The notes under the pieces: generated by a model
What the model was told of the DNA's origin: nothing
Databases searched by the model: none
The model's input: the letters and a program-made list of their open reading frames with translations, nothing else
NCBI GenBank assembly: GCA_007116865.1
Contig: SKHR01000111.1
Location: forward strand, 1-18,391
Direction of reading: 5' to 3'
Length of the DNA: 18,391 nucleotides
Source: Marinospirillum sp.
GTDB lineage: Bacteria; Pseudomonadota; Gammaproteobacteria; Pseudomonadales; Halomonadaceae
Shown: positions 7,534 through 14,538 of the stretch, one piece after another
Numbering within the stretch: the stretch's first letter is position 1
Layout: each line of letters begins with the position of its first letter
Program-made: the position numbers and the translations under genes

Positions 7534-8981
7534 GCGCGCGGCTCCTGAGCGGTTTTGGTTTGGGCGTCACGGGTCTGCATCAACTGATGCAGGGTTCTGG
7601 CGGCTGGCTTGGGCAGCGTTCGGACGCGAGTCCAGCCACCCAGTTGTTTGGGCATCAGACCACGCAAGCGGGTGAGCAGGTTTCCGGCCCAGCGATAAGC
7701 ACGCGGGCGGGCATGAATTTGGCGCCAAACCGACCAGATCAGGCGCTCGCGCCAATGGCGTTTCACCCCATGACCCCGAACCCGCGAAGGGCGCAGTGAG
7801 TCCCCATCCACGGCTTCTTTGCGCAGGCGCTGCAGCAGGCGGGGGATAGGGATTTTCACCGGACAGACTTCGGCACAGGCACCACACAGGGTTGAGGCAG
7901 AAGGCAGATCCTGGGTTGCTTCCAGTCCCAGCAGATGAGGCATCAGGATCTTGCCAATGGGGCCTGGATAGGTGGTTCCGTAAGCATGTCCGCCGATTCG
8001 GGTGTAGACCGGACAGTGATTCATGCAGGCCCCACAGCGAATACAACGCAGGGTGTCCAGCAGGGCCTCATCCTGATAAATCGCGGAACGGCCTGAGTCG
8101 ACCAGCACCAGGTGCACGGCCTCTGGCCCGTCCTTCTCATCGGCCTGACGCGGTGCAGAAACCATATTGAAATAGGTGGTGATGTGCTGGCCGGTTGCAG
8201 AACGAGTCAGCAGAGCCAGCAAGGGGGTCACATCTTCCAGCTTTTCGATCACCTTTTCTATGCCGGTCACCGCGATATGGCAGGCAGGCACACTGGTGGT
8301 CAGACGGCCATTGCCTTCGTTTTCAACCAAACACAGGGTGCCGGTTTCTGCCACCGCAAAGTTCACCCCGGAGATGCCTACATCGGCGGTCATAAACTTT
8401 TCACGCAGCTGCTGACGCGCACTGGCCGTCAGGTAGTCCACATCATGAGAGGGTTCAGTGCCAGTTTTCTCATGCAGCAGCTGAGATATTTCATCGGTAT
8501 TCTTGTGAATCGCTGGCATGATGATGTGTGAAGGGGTTTCCTCAGCCAGTTGAACGATGTATTCCCCCAGATCCGATTCCAGTGCTTCGATACCCGCCGC
8601 TTCCAGAAAGTGGTTCAGTTCCATTTCCTCGGAAACCATCGACTTGCCTTTGATCACACTTTTGGCACCACGCGCCTGACAAATATCACGAATGATCTGG
8701 CAGGCTTCTTCTCCGGTTTGCGCCCAATGAACCTGAACACCCTGTTTTTGCAGGTTGGCTTCCAGCTGTTCCAGCAGCTCCGGTAAACGTGCCAAGGCGC
8801 GCAAACGGATCGCCGCCCCAAGCTCGCGCAGCGGTTCCAGTTCCCAGTCCGCAAAAGCTGCCGCCCGCTTGCTCATCAATCCATCCATCGCCTGACGGAA
8901 ATTACGTCGTACTTGCGGATTGTTGAGCGCGGCTTGGGCACCGGCGTCAAAAGAATGCAGTGGAATGGTTTGCAGGCTCAT
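7530..8981 (-). CDS. lutB: Lactate utilization iron-sulfur protein LutB (LldF)
   Basis: This 483-residue protein has an N-terminal LUD domain and a C-terminal ferredoxin-like region. The LUD part carries AETGTLCLVENEGNGR (211-226). The Fe-S part has CIRCGACMNHCP (Cys313, 316, 319, 323) and LCGACAEVCP (Cys366, 369, 373). Between them lies the family stretch GGHAYGTTYPGPIGKIL (330-346). It would be the Fe-S electron-carrying subunit of the LutABC complex. It overlaps lutA by 4 bases and lutC by 4 bases, so all three proteins should be made in a coupled way. The tail after residue 390 is basic and Arg/Pro-rich and less conserved. Confidence 0.93.
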   Translation of the reverse strand: MSLQTIPLHSFDAGAQAALNNPQVRRNFRQAMDGLMSKRAAAFADWELEPLRELGAAIRLRALARLPELLEQLEANLQKQGVQVHWAQTGEEACQIIRDICQARGAKSVIKGKSMVSEEMELNHFLEAAGIEALESDLGEYIVQLAEETPSHIIMPAIHKNTDEISQLLHEKTGTEPSHDVDYLTASARQQLREKFMTADVGISGVNFAVAETGTLCLVENEGNGRLTTSVPACHIAVTGIEKVIEKLEDVTPLLALLTRSATGQHITTYFNMVSAPRQADEKDGPEAVHLVLVDSGRSAIYQDEALLDTLRCIRCGACMNHCPVYTRIGGHAYGTTYPGPIGKILMPHLLGLEATQDLPSASTLCGACAEVCPVKIPIPRLLQRLRKEAVDGDSLRPSRVRGHGVKRHWRERLIWSVWRQIHARPRAYRWAGNLLTRLRGLMPKQLGGWTRVRTLPKPAARTLHQLMQTRDAQTKTAQEPRA

Positions 8982-9769
8982 GAGCGACCTCCCACCTCTT
9001 CGGGCGCCTGACCTTCAGCATTTAAACGCTCCCACAAAAAACTGAGCAAATGCTGACCGGGCAAACCCAGACCCTGTTTTTCGGTATAACCGGCAATATT
9101 CATCATGCAACCACAGTCCGTGGTCACAAAACGTTCGGCCCCTGCTGCTTTCAAAGCCTGAGCTTTATCCGCCACCATCGCCGCTGAAATGTCCGCATGA
9201 CGCAGAGAAAAACGACCGCCAAAACCACAGCACTCACTGGCTCTGGCCTGCTCAACACGCTCGACCTGGCTCAGTTGATCCAACAGCTGAGGGCCGGTTT
9301 CGGCCAGCCCCATTTCACGTCGGGCTGAGCAGGAGGTATGCATGGCCACCTTGATCGGCTGCCCTTGATCCTGCAACTGGATCTGGCACACCCTGAGCAA
9401 AAAATCACTCAACTCCCACACCCGATCAGCCAACGCCTGAATCGCTTGTGCCTGGGGGGTTCCGGCAAAGAGTTCGGGATAGTGGTGTTTCATCATCGCC
9501 GCACAGGAACCCGAAGGCAGCACAATGGGACAATCTCCGGCCAGGGCTTCTAACTGCGCCAAGACCACCTCACGCGCCTGATCATTGAATCCGGAAGAAT
9601 AGGCCGGTTGGCCACAGCAAGTTTGATTTTGCGGAAAAATGACCTGGATGCCCTGGCGCTCTAACAGCTGAATCCCTGCAAGGCCTGCATCCGGAAAATA
9701 AAGATCAACCAGGCAGGTCGCATAAAAAATGACCTGGGTGGGTGGCGTGGGCGGCAAAGCTTGAGACAT
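8978..9769 (-). CDS. lutA: Lactate utilization protein LutA (LldE)
   Basis: This 263-residue protein has two cysteine-rich CCG domains, the GlcF/HdrB-like fold that binds Fe-S clusters in LutA. The first has FYATCLVD (15-22) and TCCGQPAYSSG (50-60). The second has SECCGFGGRFS (178-188), followed by TTDCGCMMNI (216-225). It is the first gene of the lactate operon. The frame stays open to 9811, but the ATG at 9769 is preferred. It gives the usual short lead before the conserved strand, and GAGG lies 9 bases upstream. The longer starts (9787, 9811) lack a ribosome site, and the longest would begin inside the operator. Confidence 0.91.
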   Translation of the reverse strand: MSQALPPTPPTQVIFYATCLVDLYFPDAGLAGIQLLERQGIQVIFPQNQTCCGQPAYSSGFNDQAREVVLAQLEALAGDCPIVLPSGSCAAMMKHHYPELFAGTPQAQAIQALADRVWELSDFLLRVCQIQLQDQGQPIKVAMHTSCSARREMGLAETGPQLLDQLSQVERVEQARASECCGFGGRFSLRHADISAAMVADKAQALKAAGAERFVTTDCGCMMNIAGYTEKQGLGLPGQHLLSFLWERLNAEGQAPEEVGGRS

Positions 9770-9795
9770 CTGGCGAACCCTCAGCATCAAAACAT

Positions 9796-9814
9796 AAATT
9801 GGTAATACCAATTT
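9796..9814. promoter_or_regulatory. PdhR/LldR-type operator for the lut operon
   Basis: AAATTGGTAATACCAATTT is a perfect inverted repeat of 9-bp arms around one central base. Its core fits TTGGTNNNACCAA, the box known for PdhR, and also TNGTNNNACNA for GntR/FCD regulators of the LldR group. It lies about 10-30 bases downstream of the predicted lut start point and 27 bases before the lutA start codon. Bound repressor would block initiation or elongation. Confidence 0.8.
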
Positions 9815-9832
9815 ACAATTGGTTTTGATTGC

Positions 9833-9861
9833 ATGCTAGTCACGCGCCTCATGCAAGTCAA
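9833..9861 (-). promoter_or_regulatory. Sigma70-like promoter for lutABC-lldP-dld
   Basis: On the - strand, TTGACT (9861-9856) and TAGCAT (9838-9833) are separated by exactly 17 bases. The -35 matches five of six consensus positions and the -10 matches four of six. The start of transcription would be near 9826, just before the operator. Confidence 0.6.
9834..9849 (-). promoter_or_regulatory. Possible sigma54 promoter overlapping the lut promoter
   Basis: On the - strand AGGCGCGTGACTAGCA aligns to TGGCACRNNNNTTGCW with GG and GC exactly 10 bases apart. Nine of the twelve fixed positions match. The adjacent operon encodes a sigma54 activator, which raises the prior. The overlap with a good sigma70-like promoter and three mismatches keep this tentative. 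Confidence 0.3.
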
Positions 9862-9925
9862 TCAAAGCAAGGGCGACCTAGACTTATGTCTAAATCAGAA
9901 GAAACTAAACAGAAGCCACCCATCT

Positions 9926-9954
9926 TTGACTGATCTTCATTCACCGGCTAAAAA
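9926..9954 (+). promoter_or_regulatory. Sigma70-like promoter for the regulator operon
   Basis: TTGACT (9926-9931) and TAAAAA (9949-9954) are 17 bases apart on the + strand. Transcription would start near 9961, directly before the second operator. The layout mirrors that of the lut promoter. Confidence 0.55.
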
Positions 9955-9964
9955 ATGCTACCTT

Positions 9965-9979
9965 ATTGGTCATACCAAT
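9965..9979. promoter_or_regulatory. PdhR/LldR-type operator for the regulator gene
   Basis: ATTGGTCATACCAAT is an inverted repeat of 6-bp arms around CAT and fits ATTGGTNNNACCAAT. It lies between the predicted start point and the start codon of the GntR-family gene, which indicates autoregulation. Confidence 0.78.
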
Positions 9980-9994
9980 TTGATGGGTGCGTCA

Positions 9995-10768
9995 ATGAAT
10001 TACACACGTGTGGCGGCTCCACGCATTTCTGATGTGATCATGAAACAGATGGAGAGCATGATTCTTGAAGGCAGCTTTGAACCGGGGCAGCGCCTGCCCC
10101 CGGAGCGAGAGCTGGCGGAACGTTTTGGTGTGTCTCGCCCGTCTTTACGCGAGGCGGTGCAAAAGCTGGCTGCTCGCGGCCTGCTGGTGAGCAAGCAGGG
10201 CGGAGGCCACTATGTTTCATCCCGCCTGGGCAGTTCTTTTACTGACCCCTTGATCGAGCTGCTCGAAAGTCATCAGGAATTTCACTACGACCTGCTGGAG
10301 TTTCGCCACGCTCAGGAGGGCTTGTCGGCCTACTATGCCGCGCTACGCTCAACACCGGCAGACAAGGAGCGATTGCAACAGCGTTTTGAAGCCCTCACCG
10401 CCACCTATGACCTGAACGATCCCGCCAAAGAGGCGCAGGCCGATGCGGCTTTTCATCTGGCCATCGCCGAGGCTGCCCACAATGTGGTGCTGCTGCACAC
10501 CATGCGCGGCCTGTTTCATCTGCTGCAAAAAAGCATCGTCGACAACCTGTCCAGCCTTTTTGAGCGTGAAAACTCACGTGAAAAACTCTACGACCAGCAC
10601 AAGGCGCTGCTGGATGCCATTCTGGCAGGCGAGCCAGAGGCCGCGCAATCCCGCTCTCACGAACACCTGGTGTACGTTGAAGAAGGGCTATTAGAACTCT
10701 CCCGCCATCAAACCCGGATTCAGCGCGCCATGCGCCGAATCAGCCACGCACCTGCGGTCATTGGATGA
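9995..10768 (+). CDS. PdhR/LldR-like GntR-family (FCD) repressor
   Basis: This 257-residue cytosolic regulator has an N-terminal winged helix-turn-helix (about 10-75; PGQRLPPERELAERFGVSRP and SLREAVQKL). A helical FCD effector domain follows (about 95-235). Candidate metal ligands Asp150, His154, His202 and His224 fit the FCD pattern. Wording such as YDLLEFRHAQEGLSAYYAALRST and AEAAHNVVLLH is closer to E. coli PdhR (pyruvate-sensing) than to E. coli LldR. The two flanking boxes also fit the PdhR consensus. The start at 9995 (MNYTRV) matches the PdhR-type N-terminus; starts further up lie in the promoter or operator. The inferred role is to repress the lactate operon and its own operon until pyruvate or lactate binds. 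Its stop overlaps the next gene's start (ATGA). Whether pyruvate or lactate is the effector cannot be read from sequence. Confidence 0.88.
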   Translation: MNYTRVAAPRISDVIMKQMESMILEGSFEPGQRLPPERELAERFGVSRPSLREAVQKLAARGLLVSKQGGGHYVSSRLGSSFTDPLIELLESHQEFHYDLLEFRHAQEGLSAYYAALRSTPADKERLQQRFEALTATYDLNDPAKEAQADAAFHLAIAEAAHNVVLLHTMRGLFHLLQKSIVDNLSSLFERENSREKLYDQHKALLDAILAGEPEAAQSRSHEHLVYVEEGLLELSRHQTRIQRAMRRISHAPAVIG

Positions 10769-12696
10769 ATCAGGTCAGTCGCCCAACAGATATTCCCTGG
10801 GAGCGCTTAGGCGGTCTAGTGGGTTTTATCTGCGTGGTTGCGTTTGTATTCTGGCAAAGCGCCCAATGGACCTGGAAGCAAGAACTGGAAAGGCTTGAAC
10901 AGCAAACCCAAAACGAACTCCAGCTGCACATGACTGCCCTGAGAGGCAAACTGGAGAAACATGAGTATCTGGCTCAATTGCTCACCACCAAGGAAGACCT
11001 GAGTCTCTATCTGCGCCCAGACACCAGCAGTGACGATCTTCAGCAACTCAATCTCACCCTGGATTCTTATCGGGTCATCTCCGGCGTTTCCGATATTTAC
11101 CTGATGGATGCTGATGGCTGGACGGTCTCGGCCAGTAACTGGTGGCGTCCAGATAGTTTCATTGGCCAGAATTTTTCCTTTCGGCCCTATTTTCAAATGG
11201 CCATGGCCGGAGAAAAAGGCCGTTTTTTCGGCCTGGGGACCACCTCTGGTGCCCGTGGTTATTACTTCTCTTATCCGGTCTATATCGCTGATCAGGTGGT
11301 GGGCACCCTGGTGGTCAAAATTGAAATCCATGCCATCGAAGAACCCTGGCGCGACCCACGCGGTGAGTTATTGGTCACCGATGCGGATGGTGTGGTGTTT
11401 ATCAGCTCACGCCCGGAATGGCGTTTATCCACCCTGACAGCCTTGAGTGAAACAGAACTCGATGCCATCAGTGACTCACTGCGTTACGCCGGCCGAGTGC
11501 TGCGCCCGCTCCCCATCACTGAACGTCAACAACTGACCCCTCAGGCACAGCGCCTCACCATTCGCATGCGCAATGAGCAGACCCAGGAATACCTGATGCT
11601 GAGCCAGTCGATGCCAGAGGCCGACTGGGATGTGCACATGATCAAAAACCTGGATCAGGTTCGGGTACAGGCCATACAGGTCAGCTTGCTGGCTGCTGCC
11701 GGCGTGATACTGCTCGGCCTAATCTGGCTGTATTTTCATCAGCGCCGCAGGGGTCAGGCAGAAAAAGTGGCCTGGCAAGCAGAGGCGCACCGAGCGCTGC
11801 AACAGGCACATGACGAACTGGAAAGCCGGGTCGCGGCGCGGACCGCTGATTTATCCGCCAGCAACCAGCGTCTGCTGCAAGAGATCCAGCAGCATGAGCA
11901 GACCGAAAGTGCGCTGCGCAAAACCCAGCGTGAGCTGATTCAAACCGCCAAACTTGCCGTGCTCGGGCAGCTCTCCGCCAGTATCAATCATGAGCTCAAC
12001 CAGCCGCTGGCCGCCCTGCGCAGTTATGCCGAGAATGCCCGTACGTTTATCGCGCGTAACAAGCCGGAAACCGCCGACTCCAATTTAGAGCAGATTTTAC
12101 AACTGACCGAACGTATGGCCGAAATCAGCGCCCAGCTAAAAATGTTCTCGCGCAAAAGTGGTGAACAGCTGGTGCCCGTCTCAGTGCAGGCGGCGGCTGA
12201 GTACGCCATGCGCCTTTATGCCGGCCCGCTGGCACAACAAAATGTGCGGGTTCTGCTCGATTTCCCTGAAGAAGAAGTCTTTGTCTTGGCGGACATGGTT
12301 CGACTGGAGCAGGTGCTGGTCAACCTGCTGTCCAATGCGTTGCACGCATTGAAATCCACCCCACAACCCTGCTTGAGAATTCATGCCTACTATGAACATC
12401 AGCCAGAAAAAGACTGGGTGGTGATTCAGGTCTGGGACACCGGCCCTGGCATCCCTTCGCATCAACTGGATGAGATTTTTGACCCCTTCTTTACCAGCAA
12501 AGAACCCGGACAAGGCCTGGGGCTGGGGTTATCCATCTCCAGCCGGATTGCCACTGAGCTCAATGGCGAATTGCGGGCAGCCAACCACTCAGGGTTTATT
12601 CTCGATGCTAAAATGACACCACCTGGTGCGGTTTTCAGCCTTTACCTACCGGCCAGTTATCCCGACAAGTGTGAATCAGGACCTTCCTATGAATGA
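10765..12696 (+). CDS. DctB-like membrane sensor histidine kinase
   Basis: This 643-residue kinase has a membrane segment at about 16-33, a periplasmic sensor at about 35-300, a second membrane segment at about 303-323, a coiled-coil linker (about 335-395) and a kinase core. The sensor has the DctB-type double-PAS/dCache pattern: YLMDADGWTVSASNWW (112-127), then SFIGQNFSFRPYF (131-143), GTTSGARGYYFSYPV (158-172). Core motifs are the H-box NHELNQPL (phospho-accepting His409), N-box NLLSNALHAL (520-529), G1 DTGPGI (558-563), DPFFTSK (573-579) and G2 GLGLGLS (584-590). DctB proteins sense C4-dicarboxylates. This window has no dicarboxylate transporter, and the gene is coupled by 4 bases to the lactate-type repressor, so the ligand may be lactate or another small carboxylate (inference). 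It should pass phosphate to the response regulator that overlaps its 3' end by 8 bases. Confidence 0.88.
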   Translation: MNQVSRPTDIPWERLGGLVGFICVVAFVFWQSAQWTWKQELERLEQQTQNELQLHMTALRGKLEKHEYLAQLLTTKEDLSLYLRPDTSSDDLQQLNLTLDSYRVISGVSDIYLMDADGWTVSASNWWRPDSFIGQNFSFRPYFQMAMAGEKGRFFGLGTTSGARGYYFSYPVYIADQVVGTLVVKIEIHAIEEPWRDPRGELLVTDADGVVFISSRPEWRLSTLTALSETELDAISDSLRYAGRVLRPLPITERQQLTPQAQRLTIRMRNEQTQEYLMLSQSMPEADWDVHMIKNLDQVRVQAIQVSLLAAAGVILLGLIWLYFHQRRRGQAEKVAWQAEAHRALQQAHDELESRVAARTADLSASNQRLLQEIQQHEQTESALRKTQRELIQTAKLAVLGQLSASINHELNQPLAALRSYAENARTFIARNKPETADSNLEQILQLTERMAEISAQLKMFSRKSGEQLVPVSVQAAAEYAMRLYAGPLAQQNVRVLLDFPEEEVFVLADMVRLEQVLVNLLSNALHALKSTPQPCLRIHAYYEHQPEKDWVVIQVWDTGPGIPSHQLDEIFDPFFTSKEPGQGLGLGLSISSRIATELNGELRAANHSGFILDAKMTPPGAVFSLYLPASYPDKCESGPSYE

Positions 12697-14056
12697 AGCT
12701 GCGCTTCCCGTCATCATCATTGATGATGAAAAACACCTGCGCATCAGCCTGGGGCAAACCCTGGAGCTGGCAGGTTATCAGGTCATGAGTTATGAAAGCG
12801 CCACTCAGGCACTCAAGGCCATTCATATTGAGTGGCCCGGGGTCGTGATTTCCGATATTCGCATGCCGGGCATGGATGGCATGGCTTTTTTGCAGGAAGC
12901 ACGCAATCTGGACCCAGACCTTCCGGTGATACTCATCACCGGTCATGGCGATATTTCCACTGCTGTGACCGCGATGCGCCAAGGGGCTTATGACTTTCTT
13001 GAGAAGCCTTTTCGCAATGAAATCCTGCTGGATGTTGTCGCCCGGGCACTGGATAAACGCCGCCTGACCCTGGAAAACCGCAGCCTCAAAGAAGAACTGG
13101 CGCGTCACACCACACCTGGCCCCAGGGTGCTCAGCCGCACGCCCAACATGCAACGAGTCATGGCGCTGGCCAATCAGATCGCCCGGGTTGAAACCGATCT
13201 GCTGCTGTGGGGTGAAACCGGCAGTGGCAAGGATTTGCTTGCCCGTCACATTCATGAGCAAAGCAACCGGGCGGGCAGGCAGTTTGTCGCGATCAACTGT
13301 GGCGCCGTGCCTGAAAGCATTATCGAATCCGAGCTGTTCGGTCACGAGCCAGGGGCATTCACTGGTGCCAGCAAACGCCGGATCGGCAAGTTTGAACATG
13401 CCAATGGTGGCACCCTGTTCCTTGATGAAATCGAGTCCATGCCACTGAACCTGCAGGTCAAACTCCTGCGGGTATTGCAGGAAAGACAGCTTGAGCGCCT
13501 GGGATCCAACACACCAGTCAACCTGGACATCCGCGTCATCGCGGCCACCAAAACCGATCTGAAAGCCGCCTCAGCAGAAGGTATTTTCCGTGAGGATCTC
13601 TACTATCGCCTCAATGTGGTGACCCTGGATATTCCACCGCTCAAAGAGCGACGCGAAGACATCCCGCTTTTATTTCAGCACTTTGCAATCGTAGCCGCGA
13701 CCCGCTCCGGGCTGGAGGCCCCAACCCCCGCCCCCAGCCAGCTTTCCTTACTGATGAGCCACGACTGGCCCGGCAATGTGCGGGAGCTGCGCAACCTGGC
13801 CGAGCGTTATGTATTGCTGGGCGCGACCTGTGATCACGACTTGGAACAGCTGATGTTTGGTAACAGCAGCCGACAACCACTGAGCCTGCCAGAACAGGTT
13901 GAAATGTTTGAGAAAAGCCTGATTGAACAGGCGCTTGGACGTAACAAGGGATCAATCAAAGACACCCTCGAAGATCTCAGCCTGCCCCGCAAAACCCTCT
14001 ACGACAAGCTCAAAAAATACGGCTTATCCCGTGAGGATTTTCTGGCTGAAGACTAG
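12689..14056 (+). CDS. DctD-like sigma54-dependent response regulator
   Basis: This 455-residue NtrC-class activator has three parts. The receiver (about 7-120) has the acidic pair Asp12/Asp13, phospho-accepting Asp56 in VVISDIRMPGMDG, and Lys107 in EKP. The AAA+ domain (about 145-385) has Walker A GETGSGKD (175-182), the sigma54-contacting loop GAFTGA (222-227), Walker B GGTLFLDE (240-247) and arginine-finger region FREDLYYRL. The Fis-type DNA-binding end (about 410-450) has the pattern NKGSIKDTLEDLSLPRKTLY. It should activate sigma54 promoters when phosphorylated by the preceding kinase. The ATG at 12689 is chosen over the longer frame from 12626. It starts right at the receiver fold and has CAGGA about 7 bases upstream. 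The stop shares the CTAG at 14053-14056 with the convergent ybaK. Confidence 0.93.
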   Translation: MNEAALPVIIIDDEKHLRISLGQTLELAGYQVMSYESATQALKAIHIEWPGVVISDIRMPGMDGMAFLQEARNLDPDLPVILITGHGDISTAVTAMRQGAYDFLEKPFRNEILLDVVARALDKRRLTLENRSLKEELARHTTPGPRVLSRTPNMQRVMALANQIARVETDLLLWGETGSGKDLLARHIHEQSNRAGRQFVAINCGAVPESIIESELFGHEPGAFTGASKRRIGKFEHANGGTLFLDEIESMPLNLQVKLLRVLQERQLERLGSNTPVNLDIRVIAATKTDLKAASAEGIFREDLYYRLNVVTLDIPPLKERREDIPLLFQHFAIVAATRSGLEAPTPAPSQLSLLMSHDWPGNVRELRNLAERYVLLGATCDHDLEQLMFGNSSRQPLSLPEQVEMFEKSLIEQALGRNKGSIKDTLEDLSLPRKTLYDKLKKYGLSREDFLAED

Positions 14057-14526
14057 GCGGTATCGGTCAAGTCTGCCCACTGGCCAGCGGTCAGCGCACA
14101 CAAGGCCTGGGGGGCCAGAGCGATTTCCAGCCCTCGACGCCCGCCACTGACATGCATCTGCGCCAGTGACTCTGCGGAGACATCAATGAAGGTGGGCAGG
14201 CGTTTTTTCTGCCCCAGAGGACTCACTCCACCGAGCACATAACCACTGCTGCGCGCCACCTGCTGAGGGTCGGCCATCACAGCCTTTTTGGCGCCAGCCG
14301 CCTTAGCCAGTTTTTTCAGACTCAACTGCTGATCCACTGGCAGTACCGCCACCACCAACTGGCGACCATCAATCTGCGCCACCAGGGTTTTGAACACTTC
14401 TGCCGGGGGAACGCCCATCTTTTCTGCGGCTTCCAGACCATAAGAGGGCGCTGCCGGATCATGTTCATATTCGTGCACCTGATGGGGCACTTTTTGACGC
14501 TGTAGTAACTGAATCGCGGGGGTCAT
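14053..14526 (-). CDS. ybaK: Cys-tRNA(Pro)/Cys-tRNA(Cys) deacylase YbaK
   Basis: This 157-residue single-domain protein of the YbaK/ProX editing family hydrolyses Cys-tRNA(Pro) made in error by prolyl-tRNA synthetase. The catalytic lysine is present as Lys46 in VFKTLV, the same number as in known YbaK. Other family blocks are AVLPVDQQLSLKKLAKAAG (about 60-78) and the GYVLGGVSPLGQKKRLP stretch (95-111). AAGGA lies 9 bases before the ATG at 14526. It is the last gene of the - strand housekeeping string, 12 bases after aroE. Confidence 0.93.
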   Translation of the reverse strand: MTPAIQLLQRQKVPHQVHEYEHDPAAPSYGLEAAEKMGVPPAEVFKTLVAQIDGRQLVVAVLPVDQQLSLKKLAKAAGAKKAVMADPQQVARSSGYVLGGVSPLGQKKRLPTFIDVSAESLAQMHVSGGRRGLEIALAPQALCALTAGQWADLTDTA

Positions 14527-14538
14527 GGCGGTGAGTCC

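Noticed and set aside
7567..8046. 159-codon open frame on the - strand inside lutB
   Set aside because: It is a different frame of the lutB coding region, rich in Pro/Arg/Ser, with no family resemblance. LutB motifs fix the true frame.
9833..9994. Longer start for the GntR-family regulator (frame open back to 9833, 54 more residues)
   Set aside because: The extra part would cover its own predicted promoter and operator, does not resemble PdhR/LldR N-termini, and has no ribosome site.
12635..13399. 254-codon open frame on the - strand opposite the response regulator
   Set aside because: It is the antisense shadow of the well-supported receiver and AAA+ domains. Its product has no recognisable domain.
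10765..14056. Calling the kinase and regulator a true C4-dicarboxylate DctB/DctD pair
   Set aside because: Family-level similarity is strong, but no dctA or dctPQM transporter is present, and the gene coupling points to the lactate locus, so the symbols were withheld.
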